Virus record (IMG/VR): IMGVR_UViG_3300034156_000029
Location: 1 to 44,801 of that record
Direction: 5' to 3' (one strand)
DNA from: a virus
Length of the DNA: 44,801 bases
Each line of letters opens with the position of its first letter. The stretch's first letter is position 1. The notes beneath the pieces are model-generated. The model saw only the letters and a list, made by a program, of their open reading frames with translations, ran no database searches and was not told the DNA's origin. Below are positions 28,654 to 36,209 of the stretch, piece by piece. Both the position numbers and the translations under genes were made by a program.

Positions 28654-29148
28654 TTACGCCGAACCGACGGCAACGCCGTTCGCCTGGATGAGTACGCGTC
28701 CTATGCCCGCGTCCGCGATTTTGTCGAGCGTGATCCCGTAATGTGTTTTCGTGGAAACGGCTTTCACGCTTCCAACGGTCGCCAGTACCGGAGTAACCGC
28801 CACGCCGCGGGAAAGAGCACCGGACGCCTTGAGGAACATGACCGCGCCCGCGACCGCTATTTCCACGATGTCGCCGGGCTTGAATTCGGACTGTTTGAGC
28901 GACCGTACGACGGTCCCGAAGATGGTCACGAGTTCGGTACCGCGCTTGTCGATGATGGGCGGACCCGCCACGTCATCCGCGCCGAGATCCTTCAAGAGCA
29001 CGGACTCGCCAGCCTTGAGGCGGTCGGTGCTTGTCGCTTCGGGATTGTACCGGCAGGAAATGCGGGACTCTCCCCCGAAGTAGTTCAAGTCCAGGTCGCC
29101 TATCGCGACGCCCTGCTTGAATTGGTTGATGTTGGTATCAAGGGCCAT
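28654..29148 (-). CDS. Capsid decoration/cement protein
   Basis: A 164-residue Gly/Ala/Val-rich beta protein between protease-scaffold and capsid genes. Segments FKPGDIVEIAVAGAVMF and GVAVTPVLATVGSVKAV fit structural cement proteins that bind capsomers. It overlaps the protease stop by one base. The role is inferred from position and composition. Confidence 0.75.
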   Translation of the reverse strand: MALDTNINQFKQGVAIGDLDLNYFGGESRISCRYNPEATSTDRLKAGESVLLKDLGADDVAGPPIIDKRGTELVTIFGTVVRSLKQSEFKPGDIVEIAVAGAVMFLKASGALSRGVAVTPVLATVGSVKAVSTKTHYGITLDKIADAGIGRVLIQANGVAVGSA

Positions 29149-29687
29149 TACTTAGTCCCTCCGTTTTTGACCGGGATGGTGTAGCGGTTTTTCCCCCGCT
29201 CCAGCCTGTTCGCCTCGGTTTCTATCCCACGGCCGGGATGCTCGCCGTCCGGGTTTAGGGCCGCGTTTCGAAGCGCCGTGTTTACGGTCTTCTTGGCCGG
29301 GGCCGCGTTGTTCATCTTCTTGGGATCGTTCGGGTCTTCGGCCGGGGTATCGGTCGGAGCCTCGGCGTTCTCCATGGCGGGCTCGGCGGGCTCGGCCTCC
29401 TCGCCTACAGATGCAGAAGCCTTTCGATAGATTTCTTTAAGCTCAGCAACGGTTTTCGTTGATCCGTCGCTAAGGGAAAGCTGATCCTCGTCCTTGGGTG
29501 CCTGCGTTCCGATCCCGAGGTATTCCTCGGCAAGGGAAATCATTTCATGGACCGGAACCTGTACGCCGTCCACGTCGATGGTAGCGTCATCGTTCAGCAT
29601 TTTCTTTCCCTCGTCGGGTTTCTTTTCGACCACGGCCGGGGGAATGGCGTTTTCTTTCGACTTCGGCTTAATACCGAACAGAGCCAT
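29148..29687 (-). CDS. Nested capsid scaffold protein (internal start)
   Basis: A 179-residue product in the same frame as the protease, starting at codon 163 of the longer protein (MALFGIKPKSKENA). AAGGAGG at 29701-29695 is a perfect Shine-Dalgarno sequence seven bases from this ATG, far better than the start of the full gene. The protein is acidic and low-complexity, typical of scaffolds. It matches the lambda C/Nu3 plan, giving many scaffold copies per protease. Confidence 0.8.
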   Translation of the reverse strand: MALFGIKPKSKENAIPPAVVEKKPDEGKKMLNDDATIDVDGVQVPVHEMISLAEEYLGIGTQAPKDEDQLSLSDGSTKTVAELKEIYRKASASVGEEAEPAEPAMENAEAPTDTPAEDPNDPKKMNNAAPAKKTVNTALRNAALNPDGEHPGRGIETEANRLERGKNRYTIPVKNGGTK

Positions 29688-30173
29688 ATTATGGCCTCCT
29701 TTGCTATTTGCGAGTATCTGCGATCCCTCGTATCGGGGCCGCGGCACGATTGCCATGTGTAGATAGTGGCCGTTTGTTATTTCCTGATCGTACGGGATTT
29801 GATGCCATTCTCCAGCCTCGCCCGTTTCGTCCACCTCATAGGCGCACGATACCGAGAAGCCGGATTCAATTGCTCTTTGTGCCTCCTCGTCCCATACGGA
29901 AATATCGACATACTGCCATCCATCGTCGCCCCAGTACGGTATCCCTGCTACAATTCCGCTTGCCGGGTTTGCGGACGTGTCATAGAAATTGAATGCGTTT
30001 TCCTTGTCGGCATCATTGTGATGCTCGGGTACAAAGATAACAGGACAATTCCTAAACGTCGCGGCCATTCGATCCAACGCGTCTTTCGACACCAGAACCG
30101 TGCCCTGATCGGAATCGGTATATGAGATTATACCGGGTTCTATGAACTTACAACGGTAACTCTTGGGAGCCAT
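29148..30173 (-). CDS. Prohead protease-scaffold fusion (DUF2213-like)
   Basis: A 341-residue protein. Residues 1-155 are a DUF2213-type protease: VPEHHND, SGFSVSCAYEV and HYLHMAIVPRPRYEGS carry candidate catalytic His and Ser. Residues 163-341 are acidic, Pro/Ala/Glu-rich scaffold. An internal ATG at 29687 with AAGGAGG seven bases upstream should make the scaffold alone. The main start has no Shine-Dalgarno sequence but a promoter directly upstream. The protease trims scaffold during capsid maturation. Confidence 0.85.
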   Translation of the reverse strand: MAPKSYRCKFIEPGIISYTDSDQGTVLVSKDALDRMAATFRNCPVIFVPEHHNDADKENAFNFYDTSANPASGIVAGIPYWGDDGWQYVDISVWDEEAQRAIESGFSVSCAYEVDETGEAGEWHQIPYDQEITNGHYLHMAIVPRPRYEGSQILANSKGGHNMALFGIKPKSKENAIPPAVVEKKPDEGKKMLNDDATIDVDGVQVPVHEMISLAEEYLGIGTQAPKDEDQLSLSDGSTKTVAELKEIYRKASASVGEEAEPAEPAMENAEAPTDTPAEDPNDPKKMNNAAPAKKTVNTALRNAALNPDGEHPGRGIETEANRLERGKNRYTIPVKNGGTK

Positions 30174-30180
30174 TTAATTA

Positions 30181-30209
30181 TATATCGCCCCTTTTCGATA
30201 AACTGTCAA
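30181..30209 (-). promoter_or_regulatory. Promoter before the prohead protease
   Basis: A perfect TTGACA (minus strand, 30209-30204) stands 17 bases before GATATA, with overlapping TATATA and TATAAT slightly downstream. The ATG follows seven bases after GATATA and lacks any Shine-Dalgarno sequence. The transcript would have little or no leader. Confidence 0.6.
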
Positions 30210-30210
30210 G

Positions 30211-31122
30211 TTAGTCTAGTATCCATGTCTTAGCACAACGGCACCCATAATCCTCCCCGGCATGTGCCCGGCGCCCGGTTTTCTTATCCACAATGGGCGG
30301 ATTGTCCAGGGATACGACGGTTCCCTGCAAGTCCTTGTGATCCTGCCTTACCCGTACATCGTGCGACGTTGACCACCGATACCGCCTAACCCCCGCACGA
30401 CCGGCCCGGTCAAGCTGGAGGTTTGAAAAAAATAGCGACGTTTCTTGACGAGCGAGAAACCGGGCTTTGTTGGCCGACGCGCTCCATTGGTTTTCGATCA
30501 TCTCGCGCAAGGATCGGTTATCCCCGGTCGTTTGGTATTGCTGGACCATCTCACGCAAACGGACTACTTGCTCCGGTGCCCAGTCCTTCACGTTTTTTTG
30601 TTGGTTGAAAGTGTACCGGTCGCGCATGGCCTTCTTCTCGCTATCGGTCAAAGGGGAATAAACACCTACGCCTAAAAGCTCCGACTTGACGCCTTCCTCC
30701 ATGGCAAATAGGGGCATGTCCAGGCCGAACGATAGTGACTTGATTTGTTGGTCTATGCGGGCCTCGATATCCCGCAATGCCGTATTCAGCCGGCCGACAA
30801 TCTCCGTACGCTTCCCATTGGCTACCACGGCGGCGGCTTTCACGTCGGGCGGGGGATTGCCATTCCAGGTGCGGGAACGTCGGTCATACGTGGCGAAGGT
30901 TGAAAGCTCGCGGGATAGGGTAATATTGAACTCTCCCCGGAACACTCCGCCGTCGTATTGGATCTTACCCGACCGTATCGCCGAGATAAGCGCCGAGGTG
31001 GAATTGACCAACGTCCGGGGCGTGTCGGTTATTTCCAGTATAGGGGCATAGAATTGATCGTATAGGAAATTGAGAATGTCGGTTTCAATGGGTTCAAAGT
31101 ACGACGGCTTAAGATCGGACAT
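30211..31122 (-). CDS. Minor head protein, Mu gpF-like
   Basis: A 303-residue protein. The C-terminus (YRWSTSHDVRVRQDHKDLQG and HAGEDYGCRCAKTW) is the signature of SPP1 gp7/Mu gpF head morphogenesis proteins; the middle is helical with RFLARQETSLFFSNLQ. It lies after the portal, as usual, with an 80-residue gene between. It is a few-copy capsid protein involved in assembly or DNA entry. Confidence 0.88.
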   Translation of the reverse strand: MSDLKPSYFEPIETDILNFLYDQFYAPILEITDTPRTLVNSTSALISAIRSGKIQYDGGVFRGEFNITLSRELSTFATYDRRSRTWNGNPPPDVKAAAVVANGKRTEIVGRLNTALRDIEARIDQQIKSLSFGLDMPLFAMEEGVKSELLGVGVYSPLTDSEKKAMRDRYTFNQQKNVKDWAPEQVVRLREMVQQYQTTGDNRSLREMIENQWSASANKARFLARQETSLFFSNLQLDRAGRAGVRRYRWSTSHDVRVRQDHKDLQGTVVSLDNPPIVDKKTGRRAHAGEDYGCRCAKTWILD

Positions 31123-31351
31123 AGCTTTCTATAGGTAGTTTTTCCCCAGTCTCGGGGCATATAGGCCATTCATCCGGTCCATTCGGATAGTATTCTTTAT
31201 GCAGCATGTAATCTAAATCCTTGCTTGAATAAACCCTGCCGCTAAATGCTAATTGATTACAAAGGGTCCACCCAAGAGTTACACCCGTTACCCCATTCTT
31301 ATCAGGGCCGTAGGTATAACGGTTGATTTTCTTTTTGAATAACCCAAACAT
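31109..31351 (-). CDS. Small hypothetical protein between portal and gpF
   Basis: An 80-residue protein starting MFGLFKKKINRYTYG and containing WPICPETGEKLP. It overlaps the portal stop by one base and the gpF-like gene by 14 bp, so it is translated with them. No family recognised. It might be a portal-associated factor or a passenger gene. Confidence 0.65.
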   Translation of the reverse strand: MFGLFKKKINRYTYGPDKNGVTGVTLGWTLCNQLAFSGRVYSSKDLDYMLHKEYYPNGPDEWPICPETGEKLPIESYVRS

Positions 31352-32763
31352 TATTTCCTACCCCCAATCTTCTCAACCGCCGATTTCAATCCGTCTTGCG
31401 CCTTCTTGAATACCGATATTCCTTGAGTCTGTGCGGGAGCCACGGATTCTGACCCGTTCGGCGGTATGGCCTTCACCTGGAACGCGGCGGCAAGCTCGGC
31501 GCTGATAACTTCATCCTTTGCCAGTTCGTCGGCAATCTTACGGCCGTCCGTTATCAAGCCACGATCGTACAGGGCCATGAGGCGATTGATCTTGGATTCG
31601 TTAATTTGCTCGCGGTCAACCTCGGGCAATACCTTGAGCGGGGGAAAGCTGAAGCGAAACTCGGGAACGTATCCGAACAGGTTCGCGCAAGAGATCTCGA
31701 TCAACTGGCGGATAGCAGGGCGCAAGGATGTTTGTATTTCGCTCTCGACCATTTGGTTGTAATTGTCTAGGTCTTCCTCACCCGTGGAGAAACCCGACGC
31801 CGAAATACCAAAAAGCTTCGTCAATGGCATACGGAACGCCGACGCTACCCCGATACGGTTTTCCCGCATGACTTCGGCGAGGCCCGCAAAGGTAAGCGTC
31901 TTTTGTTCGTACTCATCTTCCATGTCAAGAATTAGAGCGTTTACGTAATTCTTTAACTCGTTGACGGCTTTAATTCTGTTTTGTATCGAAGATGTCCCTC
32001 CAATTGTCAAAAGTTTATTTGAAAGGCCTTTTATCTTGTAAATGTCGAGTTTGGATTCGTCAAGGATTTCGTATAGTACGTCTTGCGTCTTTAGGTAGTT
32101 GTTCAAGTCCCTAAGCATCCGCTCTGCCTCGGACATGCCCCACCCGCGCAACTGACGCCGAACGTATGACGGGACGCGCTTGCCGGTCATCATGATCAAG
32201 TGAGACCGGTCCAGCTTTTGGCCATTGAGATACATTTCGTCAGATTTGGTCATGTCGTCGAAGCTCAGGTAATCATGCGCGCCGCTTCCCGTGATTGAAA
32301 GCTCCCACCTATCCACGTCGTAGAACTCAATCGGGGCGCCTTTGAGTCGGCGCATGTTCAGGGGCTTCTCGGGGTCCTGGTCGCAGTTGACGACAAGCGC
32401 CCCGCCGCCGTATAGCCTAGCCCATGTCTTCGCGTTTTGAATCGCGGCCCATACTTCGTGCTCCTCGAACCAATCTAGGATGAGGTCCACGTCTTCGGGC
32501 ACCATTTCCCCCGACTCTATCTTGATTCCCTTGGCAAGACCATCCTGTATTGGCAACTGCACGGCGGTCTGGAAAAGTCCGTTCCCCGAATATAGGTAGG
32601 TGAGAATTATACGGTTCAGGGTTATTAGGGCGTAATTGTTGGCATAGGCTACAGTGCCGTAGGATGAAAGCGATGACCCGCCCGTCGCCTGAATCTGAAT
32701 AGCCGCCACCAAGTCGGTCAACGAGTTATCGATACGCGCTCGGGCGTGTCCTTTCTTGCTCAT
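31351..32763 (-). CDS. Portal protein (DUF1073-like)
   Basis: A 470-residue protein. Features of DUF1073 portals include NAKTWARLYGGGALVVNCD, PIEFYDVDRWEL and LTKLFGISASGFSTGEEDLDNY. It forms the dodecameric ring through which DNA enters and leaves. There is no Shine-Dalgarno sequence; a TTGTAA-17-TATTAT promoter ends six bases before the ATG, predicting a leaderless message. It follows the large terminase. Confidence 0.92.
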   Translation of the reverse strand: MSKKGHARARIDNSLTDLVAAIQIQATGGSSLSSYGTVAYANNYALITLNRIILTYLYSGNGLFQTAVQLPIQDGLAKGIKIESGEMVPEDVDLILDWFEEHEVWAAIQNAKTWARLYGGGALVVNCDQDPEKPLNMRRLKGAPIEFYDVDRWELSITGSGAHDYLSFDDMTKSDEMYLNGQKLDRSHLIMMTGKRVPSYVRRQLRGWGMSEAERMLRDLNNYLKTQDVLYEILDESKLDIYKIKGLSNKLLTIGGTSSIQNRIKAVNELKNYVNALILDMEDEYEQKTLTFAGLAEVMRENRIGVASAFRMPLTKLFGISASGFSTGEEDLDNYNQMVESEIQTSLRPAIRQLIEISCANLFGYVPEFRFSFPPLKVLPEVDREQINESKINRLMALYDRGLITDGRKIADELAKDEVISAELAAAFQVKAIPPNGSESVAPAQTQGISVFKKAQDGLKSAVEKIGGRK

Positions 32764-32769
32764 GTCGTT

Positions 32770-32798
32770 ATAATAACCTCGTTTCTACGGGTTTACAA
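32770..32798 (-). promoter_or_regulatory. Promoter for the portal gene, predicted leaderless
   Basis: TTGTAA (32798-32793), a 17-base spacer and TATTAT (32775-32770) on the minus strand, then AACGAC and the ATG at 32763. The expected start site is the A of ATG. The -10 and the six-base gap match the tape-measure promoter. Confidence 0.65.
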
Positions 32799-32802
32799 TA
32801 CA

Positions 32803-34080
32803 TTACCCGACTACTTCAATCGACCACGGGTCAACGTCGCCCGTGAATTCGTGCATGCGCATAATAAGGGCGTCGAGCCCGTGATCGTCGCCGTCTTGTA
32901 GTTTCGGTAGTTGCTTCCCGTTTTTGTCCCTGGCCCATGAGTACGTGGATATCTCCCGGATCAAATCGGTATCGCCTTCGATGACGTGGATCTTGTAACC
33001 TTGTAGGCGAGTCGCTACGTCCTCTTTGTAGTTCGCCCGCTTCTTTACTCCCTCAATCCCAAGTAACCCTAGCCGGTAAAGGTCTGAAATGATATCCGGC
33101 CGCGCCGAGTCCGCAGTTACTTTTTCATACTCCCCCACCCCTGCGGCCCGTATCTCCGCATATAGGGCGTCATTGTGGAGGTCGGTTTTATAGACAAGCT
33201 GCTTGACCCATATCTCACGCTCGCGAACCCACACACGCACGGCCGCACTTGGATCGTTGGAAAAGCCAAAGTCCAGGCCAATGCCGATTGAATCATGGAT
33301 GATTTCGGGCGGAACTTCCTTCTTGATATCCCACCCGCTACCCGGCCCCTCGTTATACTTGAACACGCATCCTTCAAGGGTAGTGAATTCTCCGAGCGCC
33401 CATAGTTTGTACTTTTCGGGGTTTGTGTGCTTGTAGCCCTCGAGTACCGTCTTTGTGGCCTCGGGACAGAAGGCGTTGTCCTTGTACCACGTCCGGAGAA
33501 TCAAGGCTTTACCGGTCGGCGTGTCTACAATCTGGACTTTCGATAGCGGGATGTCACGATTCAAGAATCGGCGTTGAAGCCAATGGAGCGAGCCGGGTAT
33601 TTGTGGTATGGGGTTGAAGGTCAACACGATGCGCCCCGGATACTCACCCGGTGAAAGTCCCGCGTCGATAGAATCGAAGTCATCCTCGGATAGCTCGTTC
33701 GCCTCCTCAATGTGCATGACTGTCGCACCCATGAGGGACTTGAGCTTTTCAGGGTCATCAAGGCCGAAGCCACGTATACGGGACTTATTCGGTAGGACTA
33801 TCTCGCGGTCAGTAACGTTCCGGCGTACGGGGATATTGTTGCGCGTGAAGAAATCGACATACTCGGCGTATACCGAATCCTTTATCGTAGCCCCCACCTT
33901 TCGGACAATGGGTATGAAATGTCGCGGTTGGCTGCCGGCGGTTATGTTGACCACCTGGGCAACGTCGTGGGATTTTCCAGACCGGCGCCCTCCGAAGACG
34001 ATGAAATATCGAACGTCATCTCGAAGGACTCCGGCCGGATTGAATAGGGGTTGATAGACGCTATTTATCTGGATCGGCAT
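32803..34080 (-). CDS. Terminase large subunit
   Basis: A 425-residue packaging motor. Walker A is FGGRRSGKSHDVAQ (about residues 29-42) and Walker B VMHIEEANE (about 125-133). The RNase H-like nuclease acidic residues lie in GIGLDFGFSNDPSA, TADSARPDIISDL and DGDDHGLDALIM. ATP hydrolysis drives DNA into the prohead, and the nuclease cuts concatemers. It overlaps the small subunit by 20 bp. Confidence 0.94.
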   Translation of the reverse strand: MPIQINSVYQPLFNPAGVLRDDVRYFIVFGGRRSGKSHDVAQVVNITAGSQPRHFIPIVRKVGATIKDSVYAEYVDFFTRNNIPVRRNVTDREIVLPNKSRIRGFGLDDPEKLKSLMGATVMHIEEANELSEDDFDSIDAGLSPGEYPGRIVLTFNPIPQIPGSLHWLQRRFLNRDIPLSKVQIVDTPTGKALILRTWYKDNAFCPEATKTVLEGYKHTNPEKYKLWALGEFTTLEGCVFKYNEGPGSGWDIKKEVPPEIIHDSIGIGLDFGFSNDPSAAVRVWVREREIWVKQLVYKTDLHNDALYAEIRAAGVGEYEKVTADSARPDIISDLYRLGLLGIEGVKKRANYKEDVATRLQGYKIHVIEGDTDLIREISTYSWARDKNGKQLPKLQDGDDHGLDALIMRMHEFTGDVDPWSIEVVG

Positions 34081-34540
34081 CTTTCGGTTTTACGAATGAT
34101 ACAGTGAAATTAAGCGGAGCCCCATCGGCCCCCGTAAACTCATGACGGTCACGCCACTTTTCGGGCCTTCGGTTTTTGAGCCATATAAACGCGGCGGCAG
34201 TATCCGGGGCGAAGTATTCCTGGTATGGGGCATATACCGGCTCGTCAGCATTCGACGGCATGAATATCTTGACGGCTTCTTTTTCGAATCCTATCGCCTT
34301 CTTGAATAACGCCTGTTCGACTTGGTCGTCGGGCTCGTTACGTCCCCTTGTTATGGCGTCCGAAAACTCTTTATGCTCCTGTATCCATTTAGATACAGTT
34401 GACGTTGATACTTCAAGCTTCTTTGCTATTTCTTCGTTTATGAGCCCATTGCGTGCGAGGGCTTCACCCAAAAGCGGATGATACTGAGCGTTATACTTCG
34501 TCGGCCTTCCGCCTGGGTGCTTACCGTTGGTCTTTGACAT
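34061..34540 (-). CDS. Terminase small subunit
   Basis: A 159-residue DNA-binding protein. Residues 30-60 form a helix-turn-helix (GLINEEIAKKLEVSTSTVSKW), followed by a helical oligomerisation region and FIWLKNRRPEKWRDRHE, typical of PBSX-like small terminases. It recognises the packaging site and recruits the large subunit. It overlaps the ASCH gene by 20 bp. Confidence 0.9.
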   Translation of the reverse strand: MSKTNGKHPGGRPTKYNAQYHPLLGEALARNGLINEEIAKKLEVSTSTVSKWIQEHKEFSDAITRGRNEPDDQVEQALFKKAIGFEKEAVKIFMPSNADEPVYAPYQEYFAPDTAAAFIWLKNRRPEKWRDRHEFTGADGAPLNFTVSFVKPKDADPDK

Positions 34541-34913
34541 TACGCTGCCCTACCTCAAAAAAACCTAGTTGCCCTTTATACGGCAGAAAAGGTATGTCGA
34601 TTGCCGTTGATAGCACGAACCCATAAGGGCCAAAGAACCAAGGGCTATTACATTTGCTAACACAATCGACCAACTTTACAGCCCCTACAATCCCGCCCCG
34701 CTGTAACGAGTCAAAAGAAGGGAACCCATCTAAACTCCCGCGAGCTTCTTGTGTTGCCTCTAGGGCTTCGTCATATTCACTTCTTGTCATACCTTTGCTT
34801 GCGTGTATTAAAAGATCACCCCTATATTTGGTTGGCCATGACCTGTTTTCAATATCTTTCCACCCGTTGACAATAAGCCACGCCCATGGCTGCCGTATGC
34901 TAAGAGCTTTCAT
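34521..34913 (-). CDS. ASCH-domain protein
   Basis: A 130-residue protein whose start, KALSIRQPWAWLIVNGWKDI, followed by ENRSWPTKYRG and LLIHASKG, is the ASCH domain signature (RNA-binding PUA-like fold). ASCH proteins can bind RNA or act on modified nucleosides; some hydrolyse N4-acetylcytidine. AGCGGGG precedes the ATG. It sits just before the terminase genes. The specific role is unknown. Confidence 0.85.
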   Translation of the reverse strand: MKALSIRQPWAWLIVNGWKDIENRSWPTKYRGDLLIHASKGMTRSEYDEALEATQEARGSLDGFPSFDSLQRGGIVGAVKLVDCVSKCNSPWFFGPYGFVLSTAIDIPFLPYKGQLGFFEVGQRNVKDQR

Positions 34914-35125
34914 CCCCGCTTACTTTCCCGTTCTACCCGGTATGTGCCTTTCTCCCGGTGCGTGTTCCGTACTTCCTTGACTATGATGTCGGCCATGTGA
35001 GTTGACAGGTGGTCGATCGATTGCCGTAGCTTCTCAGGGTTCGCGTATGCGGCCTTGAGGTTCTGTATCCTTACCTCACGGGCGGCGCGCTCTTCAGGGG
35101 TTAGGAATGAATACCGGCGGTTCAT
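34910..35125 (-). CDS. Small basic hypothetical protein
   Basis: A 71-residue, highly charged helical protein (LTPEERAAREVRIQNLKAAY). It overlaps both neighbours by 4 bp. Basic and helical, it could bind nucleic acid or a terminase subunit. No known family. Confidence 0.65.
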   Translation of the reverse strand: MNRRYSFLTPEERAAREVRIQNLKAAYANPEKLRQSIDHLSTHMADIIVKEVRNTHREKGTYRVERESKRG

Positions 35126-35298
35126 TTCGGCAGATCCGGGAGAGGCATCCAGTGGGTCACGCCATGGTAAGATGACTCGTCATCCCACCATACACCAGTT
35201 GTACCAACCTCGCCTACAAAAGTTCGACCGTGCTCCCTGCATAACACCTCTTGGTCAAATGGCGGCAATCTGTCATCAGCGCTTATCCATTCGCTCAT
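35122..35298 (-). CDS. DUF551-like small protein
   Basis: A 58-residue protein beginning SEWISADDRLPPFDQEVL and ending GVTHWMPLPDLPK, the two hallmark ends of DUF551 phage proteins. A promoter (35304-35333) lies directly upstream, and AAGGAG stands 11 bases before the ATG. It overlaps the next gene as ATGA. A second relative lies at 39130-39360. Function of the family is unknown. Confidence 0.8.
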   Translation of the reverse strand: MSEWISADDRLPPFDQEVLCREHGRTFVGEVGTTGVWWDDESSYHGVTHWMPLPDLPK

Positions 35299-35303
35299 GA
35301 TTC

Positions 35304-35333
35304 AGTATACTCCTTTTTCCCCTGGTTTGTCAT
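35304..35333 (-). promoter_or_regulatory. Probable promoter ahead of the terminase/head operon
   Basis: Minus strand ATGACA (35333-35328), an 18-base spacer and TATACT (35309-35304), ending five bases before the ATG at 35298. The hexamers are close to consensus. AAGGAG lies inside the spacer, so a longer upstream transcript would have a normal ribosome site while a transcript from here would be leaderless. Confidence 0.5.
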
Positions 35334-35818
35334 ATATCAGACCACATACGGCCTATCTTTGTTTCATCCCCGTCATACGGCTTGAGGCGCGCCCCGGAAC
35401 GCTCGACGTGGAAAGATTGGTTTCCGTGGTACACGCGGCCCTTGATGTACGTACCGATACCGGCAATGTCGGTCCCCGCGTTGTACAACACCGCCTCGCC
35501 GTCTTGGGGCTGCCATGTGGGGAGGGGACGACTTATCGTCATGATGCGATCGCATATGTGGTCCGGTGGAGTGTTCTTCTTTGCATAAGCGATGCGAACT
35601 TCATCCGCCCACGGCCGAGACTCCCAGTCAATATCCGGGAATATGTTCGGCGCGTCTTGCTTATCGTATGGTCCGATGGTCGTTTTGTCCTTCACTGGTT
35701 CCTCCGTGTTGATACCGTTGGCGCAAAGGGCTGCTCCCCATGCCAATTCCGATTCCCTTCTACCCGTAATAGCCTTTCCATACCACCTATCAAACTTCCC
35801 TTCCTGTTCCTTGTTCAT
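35330..35818 (-). CDS. Hypothetical protein
   Basis: A 162-residue protein. The first half is mixed and Trp-containing (KFDRWYGKAITGRRESELAW); the second contains TWQPQDGEAVLYNAGTDIAG, which looks like a small beta-barrel segment seen in several phage proteins. AAGGAG precedes the ATG. No family recognised. It lies between replication and packaging genes. Confidence 0.65.
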   Translation of the reverse strand: MNKEQEGKFDRWYGKAITGRRESELAWGAALCANGINTEEPVKDKTTIGPYDKQDAPNIFPDIDWESRPWADEVRIAYAKKNTPPDHICDRIMTISRPLPTWQPQDGEAVLYNAGTDIAGIGTYIKGRVYHGNQSFHVERSGARLKPYDGDETKIGRMWSDI

Positions 35819-35822
35819 GGGG

Positions 35823-36164
35823 TTACTCCTTTAAGTCCTTAAAATCCTCTTTAGGGCTGAACCAGTCTTCTTTAACGATGTGCCCGATTGCTTCAACTCC
35901 CGAATGATCGCTTTTTACCCTTATTGTTTTTCCCTTGAGTTGATCCCATTTCCAAACCCCGGCAACTTCCATTACTCGCCATATGAAATGGCCCGCGACG
36001 CCTTCGAGCTTGTGATGCTTAAACGACTTGGGAAGATACAAAGCGTATCCCCCAAACCCTTGACACATTCCGCCGTAATCAAGTATCAGCCATGCGGTAA
36101 GTAATCCGTGGTCATCTGCATCGATCGACGCGCTTTCGATAATTGCATTCCTGATCTCGCTCAT
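35823..36164 (-). CDS. Conserved hypothetical phage protein
   Basis: A 113-residue protein containing [20 protein letters not shown] and [19 protein letters not shown]. This pattern is shared by a small family of uncharacterised phage proteins. GGAGG stands before the ATG. It is immediately downstream of DnaB, so it may serve replication, but no motif shows this. Confidence 0.7.
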   Translation of the reverse strand: MSEIRNAIIESASIDADDHGLLTAWLILDYGGMCQGFGGYALYLPKSFKHHKLEGVAGHFIWRVMEVAGVWKWDQLKGKTIRVKSDHSGVEAIGHIVKEDWFSPKEDFKDLKE

Positions 36165-36209
36165 CTTTTCCTCCTGTAGTCTTCCCCGGTGAACCGGAGT
36201 AATACCCCG

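Noticed and set aside
27898-29184. 428-codon plus-strand frame opposite capsid, cement and protease genes
   Set aside because: It is in antisense codon register with strongly expressed GC3-rich genes, which leaves the frame open; composition is Arg/Gly/Glu-rich with no recognisable domain and no start signals.
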